Shown piece after piece: positions 20,050 through 29,491 of a stretch of 64,000 bases of DNA (position 1 is the stretch's first letter; the number at the start of each line of letters is the position of its first letter). This DNA comes from Ignavibacteria bacterium. Lineage in GTDB: Bacteria; Bacteroidota; Ignavibacteria; Tepidaquicellales; Tepidaquicellaceae. The notes below the pieces were generated by a model. It was given only the letters and a program-made list of their open reading frames with translations, was not told the DNA's origin and searched no databases. Both the position numbers and the translations under genes were made by a program. Location: assembly GCA_016710985.1 (NCBI GenBank), contig JADJTX010000008.1, positions 124,001 through 188,000 on the forward strand, written 5' to 3'.

Positions 20050-20816
20050 TAAATTACGGAACGTGTTGCTTTTGGACTACACAGGGGAAAATTTTTATAA
20101 CACTGAAATTTCCTGAGTTTGCTCGGGGGTTTAAAATTATTTTTCAGAAGTACCTGTGAGTTGAACACGGAAATATCTGTTAGACACAGAAGTTTCCTGA
20201 GTTGCTCTTTAAAATATTTTATATCTAAGAAATTTCCCGAATGATGACGAGGAATATCTGTAGGATGCAGAAGTTCCCTCAGACTACACGAGGGAATATC
20301 TTTATGATGCAGTTGTTTCCCGTGGTTATACGGAGAAATATTTGTAAGACGCAGAAGTTCCCCCGGGTTATACGAGGGAATGTCTGTAAGACTCAGAAGT
20401 TCCCCTGAGTTGTCCGGGGAAATATCTGTAGTACACAGACTTTCCCCCGGGTTATGCGAGGGAATGTCTGTAAGACTCAGAAGTTTCCCTGAGTTGTCCG
20501 GGGGAATATCTGTAGTACACAGACTTTCCCCCGGGTTATACGAGGGAATGTCTATAAGTCCCGGAAGTTCCCCTGAGTTGTCCGGGGAAATATCTGTAGT
20601 ACGCAGACTTTCCCCCGGGTTATACGAGGGAATGTCTATAAGACTCAGAAGTTCCCCTGAGTTGTCCGGGAAATATCTGTAGTACACAGACTTTCCCCCG
20701 GGTTATATGAGGGAATGTCTGTAAGTCCCGGAAGTTCCCCTGAGTTGTCCGGCGGAATATCTGTAGCACACGGAATTTCCCCCGGGTTATACGAAAGAAT
20801 ATCTGCACATAGCATA
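20050..20816. repeat. 42-bp palindromic tandem array (~18 units)
   Basis: Two alternating 42-bp units make an 84-bp dimer. Each is a GC-rich imperfect hairpin in AT-rich DNA: type A is CAGAAGTTCCCC-(loop)-GGGGAAATATCTG, type B is CAGACTTTCCC-(loop)-GGGAATGTCTG. Units are near-identical between 20340 and 20800 and become degenerate toward 20050. Both strands are open for long stretches (a 14-residue repeat on the minus strand with DNSGELLSLTDIPSYNPGE, broken by one missing G near 20680), but differences between units are mostly amino-acid changing while the hairpin is kept, so I read it as structured non-coding DNA. Confidence 0.8.
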
Positions 20817-21018
20817 ATTGAAAAATTATGAATATTTCAATGTTTAATAACTTCAAATAGAATAAATGATCTCTGTGTGTAACTCTGTGTTTTCTGTGAC
20901 TCTGCGGTAAATCGTTTTAACACTTACTCAGCTTATGAGATGACTGTTGTGTTTTTCAAAGTTTCTAGTTTAATAAATATTTTCTCTGTCAAATAACTTT
21001 TTTTTTAAAAGAAAGGAT

Positions 21019-21041
21019 GACCCCGGCTCAAAGCCGGAGTC
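21019..21041. other. GC-rich hairpin in gene-free region
   Basis: ACCCCGGCTCAAAGCCGGAGT forms a short perfect stem without a T tract. It lies in the 1.1-kb gap between the 42-bp array and the next gene, which otherwise holds only repeats. Role unknown. Confidence 0.4.
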
Positions 21042-21199
21042 ACTCTGAAATGTAAGCTCGGAAGTCGTCTCGAATTGCAAAACTTGTAGTCGTTAGATTT
21101 GTCATGAGTTAGTATGTTTTAATTTACTGATACAAAAATATGGAGAATGCTCCGAAGTTATAATAGAGGGTTATACACTTTATGTGTAGGGGTTAACAC

Positions 21200-21249
21200 T
21201 TAATTACTAATTACTAATTACTAATTACTAATTACTAATTACTAATTAA
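21200..21249. repeat. 7-bp tandem repeat (TTACTAA)n
   Basis: About seven copies of TTACTAA, the reverse complement of the heptamer at 4933-4969. Confidence 0.85.
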
Positions 21250-21302
21250 TTATTACCGATTACGACTGACGAATTAATTATGACTCAATGCGACAACATA
21301 TC

Positions 21303-21410
21303 TGTCAAAAAAAAAGAAAAAGCTTGCCACGAATTTCACGAATGATCACGAATTAAAAAATATTATCACTAATTTTTAAATAATATTAACATAAATTTAT
21401 TTTGGACAGC
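21303..21410 (+). repeat. Small dispersed element (CACGAATT family)
   Basis: Contains GCTTGCCACGAATTTCACG and AATGATCACGAATT, ending TATTTTGGACAGC. A further partial right end (AAACGTTTTGTACAGCA) lies near 21535. Between 21411 and 21916 I see no gene; an orphan AAAGGAG at ~21775 precedes no usable start. Confidence 0.65.
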
Positions 21411-21916
21411 ATAATTAGGATGTAAAGATGGATCAGGAGTTTGATTTAAAAAGACTCAATATTATTCAAAGAATAATATCGAAACAGATTAAATTTTGTG
21501 CTATTTTAAATTTTTAAAAAACGTTTTGTACAGCAATAATGCGACAAACACTTAAATATCATTTTCTAATTAGCTAATTATATTTTAATTAATTAAATTT
21601 GCACTTTAGGAAAACCCCAATCTCAGTGTAATCACTGTATTTCCTGCTAAGATTATTACAGTCCCCAATATATTTACCCCAAATAACGATTTTAAAAAAA
21701 GGTAGTGTAAACCCTTTTAAGCATTTTCCATACATCTGAATTAGCATTAGTAGAACATCATTTAAAACTTTAAAAAAGGAGAATACCTGATTTTAAAAAA
21801 AGCAATTTAATTTAATTGTGTCAAACACTTCAGCAAATTTTTATTACCGAATTAAAGAAAATTTTTTAATTTCACTAAAACAACTCATTGGTGAAAAAAT
21901 TTTAAAACAAAACAAT

Positions 21917-23712
21917 ATGAAAAACAATAAACTTCTGTTTGCATTACTTATTTTCATCTCAGCATTAAGTATTAATAATTATTCAAATGGTTCACCTGTT
22001 TTTTATAAACCTGAATATAATCAGGCTGACTCCGAATCAGGATTTAGCAGTGGTTTGTCAGGCCAAAGTCTTACAGTAAATGTATGGGGTCCTTTCGGTC
22101 ATCATAAAGGACATTATTGTCTGATTCAAAGGATGATTTGCTGGCATAATTTAAGTACAGAATTTTCACCACTTCCGGATTACGGAATGGCTGGACAAGC
22201 GTTGAATATAATACTTCCGAATTGCTGTTGGAATAAATTTCAAATTTTTCAATGACCCTCAGCCAATCAACGGACATCTGCTTGTTGATACTATAACTCC
22301 GATTAGTTCAGGAATAGCAAATGCATTGGGTTTTCAAAGTATAATTTTGCATGAGGGAAATTATTTAGTTGATACAACAATGCTTCAGTACGGAGAAGTA
22401 ACTGTTCCAGCTGATTTTGTCGGATTAAATGAAGTAAGTGTCTGGGGTCCGTTCGGGAAGCATGGTCCAAGAGGTAACAGATATTGCCTTCTACCCGGAG
22501 GAATTTGCTGGCACAGATTAGGTGTAGATGACTTAGGTGAAACTGATTTTGGGATGGGTGCTGCAAGCATTATAAGCAACCCTGCAGGAACCGGTTTAGA
22601 AATTCATTTCAGATTTTTTAATGATGCACAGCCAATTAATGGACATATTCCCGTTGATTCTAATACATTGTTAAACAATCAAATTTCAAATGCACTTGGA
22701 TTTAAAGAAGTTCTTCTGCGTGGGGGCAATTATCCTGTGGATTATTCTAATTATCAATATGGGGAAATTTCAGTTCCCGTTGCAGTTGTAAATTACGGAG
22801 AGACAGCAGCAGGCAGTCCATTTGGCCGTCATAAATGTACTTGGGAAGCTCATTACTGTCTGTGCAGAGGTGGCATTTGCTGGAAAGACATATTCCATCT
22901 TTCAGAGGAAACTGTTCTTCTTAATGAATATGGCTGGTATGCTATGAGTGAATTCACAAACACAGTAGGTGCAGGCAGCTCAATAAAATTAAGATTCCTA
23001 AATGATCCGCAGCCTGATAGCTTAGGATATCTAAGTGTTGATTCAGTAAAACTTAATCAGGATCTTTCAAATGAATTAGGATATGGAGGTGTAACTTTAC
23101 TTGGAGGCGATTACTTTGTGGATTATTCAAATTATCAATACGGAGAGATTACAGTAGGAGCCTATACTGGATGGACCGGTCAAAACACTTAATCTAAAAG
23201 TTATTCCTGAAGGATACCTGACAAACTCAGCCATATCAAATATGAAAGATATTTCTTTGATCTATTTACGCTCACATTTATCACCATATTCCATTGTGGA
23301 TAGTGCTTCAGTTTTAATTGATTCTGTTAGTCTTTCAGGTACCTGCTATTTTTCCGCTCAATCAGGAAATTATTATATAGCTGTTAAACACCGAAACAGC
23401 ATTGAAACATGGTCAGCAAATCCGGTTGCAATTTCATTTACTACTACAAATTATGATTTCACTATAGGGTCTTCACAGGCTTTTGCAAATAATGTGGTTT
23501 TTAAATTCGGAAAGTGGTGTACTTACAGTGGTGATGTAAATCAGGACGCAAGCATTAATCTCAACGATGTTATATTAGTTTACAATAATGCAAATAATTT
23601 TGTGACGGGATATTCAGCAACTGACGTAACCGGTAATAATATTACCGACTTATCTGATCTTTTGATTACTTTTAACAACGCTAATAGCTTTGTGGTTAAG
23701 ATTACTCCCTGA
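21917..23712 (+). CDS. Exported three-repeat cysteine-motif protein with dockerin-like tail, two frameshifts
   Basis: Three ORF pieces (start at 21917, 22326-23192, 23242-23712) of one ~598-residue protein. Start chosen at MKNNKLLFALLIFISALS, a signal peptide. It then has three ~135-residue repeats, each with WGPFG/SPFG, a paired-cysteine motif (HYCLIQRMICWH, RYCLLPGGICWH, HYCLCRGGICWK) and later FFNDPQPINGH and NYQYGEI. The C-terminus has IAVKHRNSIETWS and a dockerin-like pair of EF-hand-type loops (SGDVNQDASINLNDV, ATDVTGNNITDLSDL), as in the subtilase at 26021 and the BNR protein at 47496. Frames break near 22240 and near 23183 (one A short). No recognised family for the repeats. Confidence 0.75.
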
Positions 23713-23772
23713 ATGAATTGATTTGATGCGTGAGCTGATTTTGAATTTTTAATTATTAAACATTTATCTGAT

Positions 23773-23806
23773 AATGCCGTTGTGCTGTTAAACAACGGCA
23801 TTTTTA
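23773..23806 (+). terminator. Intrinsic terminator after the 21917-23712 gene
   Basis: 11-bp perfect stem AATGCCGTTGT / ACAACGGCATT, 8-nt loop, followed by TTTTATTTTT, 61 bp past the stop. Confidence 0.9.
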
Positions 23807-23924
23807 TTTTTAAATTGATCATGGACATTTTACATGACAAAAAAGGAACACGGATAACACTGATTAAACGGAAATAGCAGATTTTTGACATAATAATAAA
23901 ACTTTTAAATACCTAAGTAAAAAA

Positions 23925-24105
23925 CTCATCGTCCAAAATAAACAAAAGCCTGCCACGAATTTCACGAAATGATCACGAATTAAAAATATTATCACTAATT
24001 TGTTAAATAGATGGGTTGGTTTAGAAAGACACGATATTGTGCAAAAATACTATCAAAACAGATTGAATATTAATATTTGATTTTTGAAAAACATTTTGGA
24101 CAGCA
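23925..24105 (+). mobile_element. MITE-like element with 12-bp flanking direct repeats
   Basis: Inverted ends GTCCAAAAT (23931) and ATTTTGGAC (24093-24101) enclose the CACGAATTTCACGAA block; no ORF inside. The 12-mer CTAAGTAAAAAA occurs exactly at 23913-23924 and again at 24106-24117, as expected for a target-site duplication, although it is A-rich. Confidence 0.6.
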
Positions 24106-24190
24106 CTAAGTAAAAAATATTTTTCTAATTTAATACAAAATAATTGCCCTATTATTTTGTTAAACTATCCGCGAAAATCAGCTTCACGTT

Positions 24191-25617
24191 TCACGATTTC
24201 GGATTTTTAATATTCTTTCCGCTTCTGTTACCTAATCCGTCATAGGCGGCGTATTTGTAAAGATCATGAAATGTCGGATAGTTGAAAACAGTTGCAATGA
24301 CATCGTCAAGAGTCTTTCGGTCCTGAACGAGAGTCATTCCGTAATGGATCAGTTCTGTTGCAATTCTTCCAATGATATGAACGCCAAGAATTATCTTTGT
24401 ATCATTTTCAAATATCAGTTTTAGAAATCCGTCATCAGCCGAGCCCTGTATCTTTCCGCGGGCTGTGTCGCAAACCCTGCTTATGCCGTGTATTATGAAA
24501 TGCCTTTTGCCTGCGCTTCCACCTCAGTTATCCCTACCATCGAAATTTCAGGTACCGTATAAATTCCGTAAGGAAACACCTTATGCACTGAATCAAGATC
24601 GTTAGTATCATACATATGTGTAATTGCTACTCTTCCCTGATCCATGCTTGTACTTGCAAGTGCAGGAAATCCTATTACATCACCGACAGCATAAATATGC
24701 GGAATGTTTGTTCTGTATTTTTCATTAACTTTAATTGTTTCACGCTCGCCGATTTCTATTCCCGTATTTCCGCAGTTCAGTGCTGCAATGCTTCCGTTTC
24801 TGCCCGCTGCATAAAGCACCATGTCCGTCTCCAGTGCTTCACCGTTTCTGAGTGTAAGCAGGAAGTTTTCAGATTTTTTCTTTGGCTTAACATATTTTAT
24901 GATTGAAGTATTGAAGAGAATCTCTATTCCCTGCTTTTTCATCTGTGTGACAAGCGCACCTGCAATTTCAGAATCAAGAAAGGGCAGGATCTTATCCCTG
25001 TTATTAATAAGATAAACCTTGACACCCATAGCTGCATATATTGTTGCATACTCACAGCCAATTACTCCCGCACCAATGACACAAAGTGATTTCGGAAAAC
25101 GCTTGATCTTCAGGATTGTATCAGAATCAAGAATTCTCTTTCCGTCGAAAGGAATATCGGGAGGATTTACGGGATATGATCCCGTCGCAATAAGTATGTT
25201 CTCTCCTCTGATAATGATTTCTTCTTCACTGCTGATCTTAATATTGTGATCATCGACGAATGACGCTGTTCCCCTGTAAACATCAACTTTATGCCTGATA
25301 AAATTCTTATCAACCTCTTCCTGCATATCATTTCTTGCAACGTCACGTCTGTAAGTAAACTGTTCATGCTTGGTTTTATGTAACACATTAACAGACTGCT
25401 CAAAGATCTGTTTTTCATATACACGGGAAAAATATAGAGCTGTTTCTTTTAATGTCTTTGACGGAAGTGTGCCTGTTTGTACGCCAGCTCCGCCTGAATC
25501 AGGGGATTTTTCTATCAGAGCAACATTCTTTCCGAAATATGCAGCCTTGACTGCCGCTTTCTCACCTGCCGGTCCGGAACCTATTACAACGAGATCGTAA
25601 GATTTACTGGTTTGCAT
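24191..25617 (-). CDS. Pyridine nucleotide-disulfide oxidoreductase family flavoprotein (SthA-like), one frameshift
   Basis: N-terminal piece 24493-25617 plus a shifted C-terminal piece to a TGA at 24191; together ~475 residues, the usual length. FAD motif VVIGSGPAGEKAAV, NAD motif VIGAGVIGCEYATIYAAMGV, FAD motif HIYAVGDVIGFPALA; the shifted tail has VCDTARGKIQG, HIIGRIATELIHYG and FNYPTFHDLYKYAAYDG, the dimerisation domain. The redox-active CxxxxC is absent: the site reads GGAGVQTGTLPSKT. Loss of the disulfide is typical of soluble transhydrogenase SthA, which exchanges hydride between NADPH and NAD+, so that is the best assignment. Frame lost near 24500 after AQAKG. Confidence 0.8.
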
Positions 25618-25801
25618 TAGTATGGGGAAAAGCTGTTTAGTAATTGTATTTCAAAATATATATTTCAATCTGAACTATAAATGTTCTTTATAATATGTTC
25701 ACTCCACATCCGTCGTAAATCTTTGATTTGAAAAACCTTTCTTGCCACTAAGTCTCGCTTACGCTTTCTGAGTCTTTTTTTCAAAACCTAAAACATTGTT
25801 T

Positions 25802-25872
25802 AACACAGAGACTCAGAGACACAGAGATTTTAATTCTTGCTATTTCCCTCTGTGTCTCTGTGACTCTGTGTT
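25802..25872. repeat. Palindromic hairpin element (ACACAGAG repeats)
   Basis: Left arm AACACAGAGACTCAGAGACA then CAGAG; right arm CTCTGTGTCTCTGTGACTCT then GTGTT. Two 25-bp arms, near-perfect, themselves built of 8-bp repeats. The rest of 25618-26020 shows nothing gene-like. Confidence 0.8.
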
Positions 25873-26020
25873 GATTCTCATGTGGCGGGAATGCGCTGGT
25901 GCTGTTAGTTAAAAATCGTTAGCAATTCCACAGTTTTTCATATAGAACCGAAAAATTATTTTTAAAAAAAATTCCTTTGTGCCTTTGAGTCTTATTGGTA
26001 TTTCAACAACCAACATAAAA

Positions 26021-27970
26021 CTACGGCTTTACAACATTTACAAATGCAACAGAATTATTGTAAGCAAACAATAAATCATCAAGGTCAGCAAGATTGTCTC
26101 CTGTGAGATCTGAAACAATGTATCCTGATGAAAAATCATTTGCTGCATTATAAACTTCCAGTACATCATTAAGATCTACATTCCCGTTTTGATTTACATC
26201 ACCACTGTAAATACCGAATTTTACAGGTGCTGTACCAACCTGTTTCATGTTGCTGCCATAAGCTTTGTTACCGGCGTTGGTAAAGTCATAATTAAGAGCA
26301 TTTGATACAAAGTTCTGAGCTGAACTGCTCCATGTTTCTATGGAGTTTCTGTGTTTTAAAACAATATAGTATGGAGTTGAATTATATATGTTTGAAAAAT
26401 TAACTGCCGCGAAAGAGTTTATGTCAACGACAGATTTCGATGAATCAATTATTGAATAAGGAGAACTGCCTGATCTGACATAGATCATCACTGTATCCGA
26501 AACCATCTGATCGGAGACAGCATCATAGAACCCTTCAATGAGAGCATGCAGATTTAATACACCTGCTGTATTTACTGTGTTAGCTTTGAGAAGTAATTTG
26601 CTAAGGTTTAATCGACCGTTAGAAACAGTAACACCGTTCATAGAAGGGATCGTATCGACTGTAGATAATATAAATTGCTTAAACAGCTCCGCTGCCGAGT
26701 CCGGGTCATTTTTCATAAGCTGCATATAATAGCTGTGGGCTCCTGCGTGAAGCAAAGCGATTGCTCCGGCTACCTGCGGAGTTGCCATTGAAGTGCCTGT
26801 CAGAGAACCATAGTTATTTGTCGGAACAGTTGACAAAATACTTGTACCGGGAGCTCCGAGATCCATGTTGATAGAACCGTATCCTGCGCCGCTGTTCCTT
26901 GCATCAGTTCTTGTTGTATTTGTAACTGCGATCATATATTTACTCGGACAAGTAGTAGGTATATCACCCTGTGTATCAATATTAATATTAAGATTGGGTC
27001 CTGCACCTGCGCTTAATATTCCTGCATTGCCAAGAGAATCATAAAATGCGCACCATAAGGGATAATTAACAGGTCTGCCATAGTCTATTCCGAATGAAGA
27101 ATTTGTCGAAACAACAAATGCACCCTGAGCTCCGTTAGTCTGGTTATAAATTTTTCTTTGTTTTAAAGCATAACCGTATGCCTTGATCACATTTGATTCT
27201 GTAGCCGAGCCATAGACAATGGGCATCGTCTTGACCTTCCAGTTAACTCCTGCAACGCCAAGGCTATTGTTCCCTTTTGCTCCGACTATTCCTGCACAGT
27301 GTGTCCCGTGCTGATTTGAAGGAATCGTACCATTATTACTTCCTGCATTCCATCCGTTTATGTCATCAATGTAACCGTTACCGTCATCATCTATTCCATT
27401 GCCTGCCGTCTCTCCCCTGTTTCTCCAGGTGTCAAGATCCGTATGAGTAACCTGCTGACCGCCGTCAACAATCGCAACTACAATTGTATCTCCGTATGCA
27501 GTTACACCGCCTGTTGAAATATTCCAGGCTTCAGGAGCATCAATGTCAGCATCAACCGTACCTCCGCTCTGTCCTGTGTTGTTCTTATCCCATTGCTCGG
27601 CGAATCTTGTGTCATTTGGAACGACACGTTCTCTGAAACGGTGATTGAACTGTGCAATCGATACATTACTATTTCTCATTACAGACAACAGGGCATCAAC
27701 GGGCTGGCTTCTTGTATTATCATATTGAAACAGATAGATGTTCATCTCAGGAACAAGCACTTCCTTTAAACTTAAACCTATGTCATCATATTCTGCCATA
27801 AAGGAATTTGCATCAATATTATTTTTAAACACAACAATAATTTCACCATCTATGTAATTGTTGTCTTCATAAAAATGCGAGAGATCATTTTGACTGGTAG
27901 TAGAATTTTGTACTAAAGTAATAATAGCAATTACAAAAACCGCGGATAAGAGCATTGATAAGAATTTCAT
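26021..27970 (-). CDS. Exported subtilisin-like serine protease with dockerin-like tail
   Basis: 649 residues. Signal peptide MKFLSMLLSAVFVIAIITLV, a propeptide-like region ending near residue 110, then the S8 catalytic triad: Asp in VVAIVDGGQQVTHTDL, His in NQHGTHCAGIVGAKGNN, Ser in GTSMATPQVAGAIALLH. The C-terminal ~180 residues repeat the module of the proteins at 21917 and 47496: YYIVLKHRNSIETWS, then SGDVNQNGNVDLNDV and SDLTGDNLADLDDL, ending FVNVVKP. It lacks the NYPNPFNP sorting tail, so export is by signal peptide and final location is uncertain. Intact, unlike many neighbours. Monocistronic. Confidence 0.92.
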   Translation of the reverse strand: MKFLSMLLSAVFVIAIITLVQNSTTSQNDLSHFYEDNNYIDGEIIVVFKNNIDANSFMAEYDDIGLSLKEVLVPEMNIYLFQYDNTRSQPVDALLSVMRNSNVSIAQFNHRFRERVVPNDTRFAEQWDKNNTGQSGGTVDADIDAPEAWNISTGGVTAYGDTIVVAIVDGGQQVTHTDLDTWRNRGETAGNGIDDDGNGYIDDINGWNAGSNNGTIPSNQHGTHCAGIVGAKGNNSLGVAGVNWKVKTMPIVYGSATESNVIKAYGYALKQRKIYNQTNGAQGAFVVSTNSSFGIDYGRPVNYPLWCAFYDSLGNAGILSAGAGPNLNINIDTQGDIPTTCPSKYMIAVTNTTRTDARNSGAGYGSINMDLGAPGTSILSTVPTNNYGSLTGTSMATPQVAGAIALLHAGAHSYYMQLMKNDPDSAAELFKQFILSTVDTIPSMNGVTVSNGRLNLSKLLLKANTVNTAGVLNLHALIEGFYDAVSDQMVSDTVMIYVRSGSSPYSIIDSSKSVVDINSFAAVNFSNIYNSTPYYIVLKHRNSIETWSSSAQNFVSNALNYDFTNAGNKAYGSNMKQVGTAPVKFGIYSGDVNQNGNVDLNDVLEVYNAANDFSSGYIVSDLTGDNLADLDDLLFAYNNSVAFVNVVKP

Positions 27971-28043
27971 TTTTATAATTTGAATTTATTTGTCGGAATG
28001 ACATAAAATAAGAATTATAACATTGTGTAAAAAAGTAAGAAGC

Positions 28044-28090
28044 AGTTAATAGTTGATAGTTGATAGTTGATAGTTGATAGTTGATAGTTA
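28044..28090. repeat. 7-bp tandem repeat (GTTGATA)n
   Basis: Six copies of AGTTGAT/GTTGATA upstream of the subtilase gene. Confidence 0.85.
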
Positions 28091-28108
28091 GCAAAATATG
28101 ATCTTCAT

Positions 28109-28169
28109 ACGTTTCACGTCTCACGTTTCACGTCTCGCGTCTCGCGTCTCACATCTTACGTCTCGCGCT
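28109..28169. repeat. Degenerate 7-bp tandem repeat (ACGTCTC type)
   Basis: Nine consecutive heptamers varying by one or two letters (ACGTTTC, ACGTCTC, GCGTCTC, ACATCTT), reaching the stop codon of the ketolase gene. The same family forms 51298-51359. Confidence 0.8.
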
Positions 28170-28840
28170 TCACACCTTGTTTTTATAAAGTCTCCACCAT
28201 GATGTCTTCGGGGATTCGTGATGTTCGTAGTGATAGCCGAAAAAGTAGCATGACAGCATTGCGAGTAAATGATTTTTCTTCTGTGTGCGTGAATTGTGCG
28301 GAAGCATTTCATGTGAATGAGGTGTCCGGTGCGGAAGATAAGTTCCGAAATAAAAAAGCTGAAACGTACTCAGAATAACCGGCAGCACAAAAAATATCCA
28401 GACCGATATTTCCCCGGTGATCAGTTTTAATAAATTAAAAACTATCGCCATGAATAATATCTGTGTCAGAGAAATATATCTTTTCAAAAAAGTCACCCAC
28501 CATATGAAGAAGTTGCCGGAGTAACTGCAATAGTCAGGATCTTTGTCAGTCCGGGATACGAATGATGCATGAAATGATTTTTCCTTAATTTCTTATATGA
28601 CAAGCCTGCAAACAATATTGAGCAGATGTATCCAATCACATAATTTACTTTACTGCGCTTCGAAATGCTTCCGTGCATTGAATCGTGAGCTGTTATGAAA
28701 AGTCCTGTATATAAATACGCCTGTACAATTACACCCAAATAAAGAAATATATTACTCAAAGATACACTTACGTTTGTAAGACAATACAAAAGATGTAAAG
28801 ACCAAAGAATAATAATTGTAATTGCCAGGACTATTCCCAT
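28170..28840 (-). CDS. crtW: Beta-carotene ketolase, one frameshift
   Basis: Two pieces (28493-28840, 28170-28496) of a ~223-residue membrane di-iron enzyme. Histidine motifs of the CrtW family are all visible: TAHDSMHGS, KLRKNHFMHHSYPGLTK followed in the shifted frame by DPDYC, LPHRTPHSHEMLPHNS and YFFGYHYEHHESPKTSWWRLY. One A missing near 28540 (ACAAAGATCC) separates the pieces. CrtW adds the 4-keto group to a beta-ionone ring. Last gene of the carotenoid operon, 12 bp after the hydratase gene. A related beta-carotene hydroxylase is less likely given the DPD and HYEHH context. Confidence 0.82.
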
Positions 28841-28852
28841 TTTAAAAAATAT

Positions 28853-29491
28853 TTAAGATAAATTTAGAATCAAGAAAAATATAAGCAGTGAGAAATAATA
28901 ACTGATACAAATGAATTTATTGAACTTTAAATTTAAATACATCAGAAATGCTGTCACCGCTATTGAAATTATAAACCATGCAGCGTAATTCTGAAATGGT
29001 ATAATATCGTTTTCCCAGTTCCAGAATCCAAGCTTTACCGCAACAGGCTCCATCAGCAGATCCATAATGACTGCCAAAACCGGAGAGATGATCAGCCGTA
29101 ATGATTTATTAACTGTAATCGCAGATGCAAGCGCAAATGATGAAAGTATGATCAGAAGCCAGTTAAATCCAATGATCAAAGGGACTCCGAATACTTTAAA
29201 ACCCAAAACGTTTCCGTAATAATAACTTCCGAATATTAAGCCTGTTGCCGCTCCGATAATTTCAATTGTTAAAATTACTGTATAAGTTATGATAAACCAG
29301 TATATGAAATGCCTGTCTTTATAAATATCTGAAGCTGCGAATGTCAGAATTCCTGTACCAAGCAAAACATACGGAGTCAATGCGTCAAAGAGCTCATTCG
29401 GTCCGTTCAGAAAATATCCAGCAGCACCTACCATAAAAAATATAAACAGCACCAGTGAGCTTTTTATGTTTAAAGATTCCTTTCTTTCCAC
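28853..29491 (-). CDS. cruF: Carotenoid 1,2-hydratase, CruF-like
   Basis: 212 residues, about seven membrane helices. Family-type stretches: TYTVILTIEIIGAATGLIFG, SYYYGNVLGFKVFGVPL, IGFNWLLII and MEPVAVKLGFWNWEN. CruF hydrates the terminal 1,2 double bond of an acyclic psi end, making the 1-hydroxyl that is later glycosylated. The start overlaps the end of the glycosyltransferase gene by 22 bp, so translation is coupled. Family assignment rests on the membrane pattern and the GVPL / FWNWEN motifs plus context. Confidence 0.8.
   Translation of the reverse strand: MERKESLNIKSSLVLFIFFMVGAAGYFLNGPNELFDALTPYVLLGTGILTFAASDIYKDRHFIYWFIITYTVILTIEIIGAATGLIFGSYYYGNVLGFKVFGVPLIIGFNWLLIILSSFALASAITVNKSLRLIISPVLAVIMDLLMEPVAVKLGFWNWENDIIPFQNYAAWFIISIAVTAFLMYLNLKFNKFICISYYFSLLIFFLILNLS

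Noticed and set aside
20031..20687. 218-residue repeat protein on the minus strand
   Set aside because: Open on both strands because of unit length; unit differences change amino acids freely while hairpin pairing is kept, and no signal or unique domain is present.
20050..20816. CRISPR array
   Set aside because: Units are contiguous with no unique spacers, two unit types alternate, and no cas genes are in the window.
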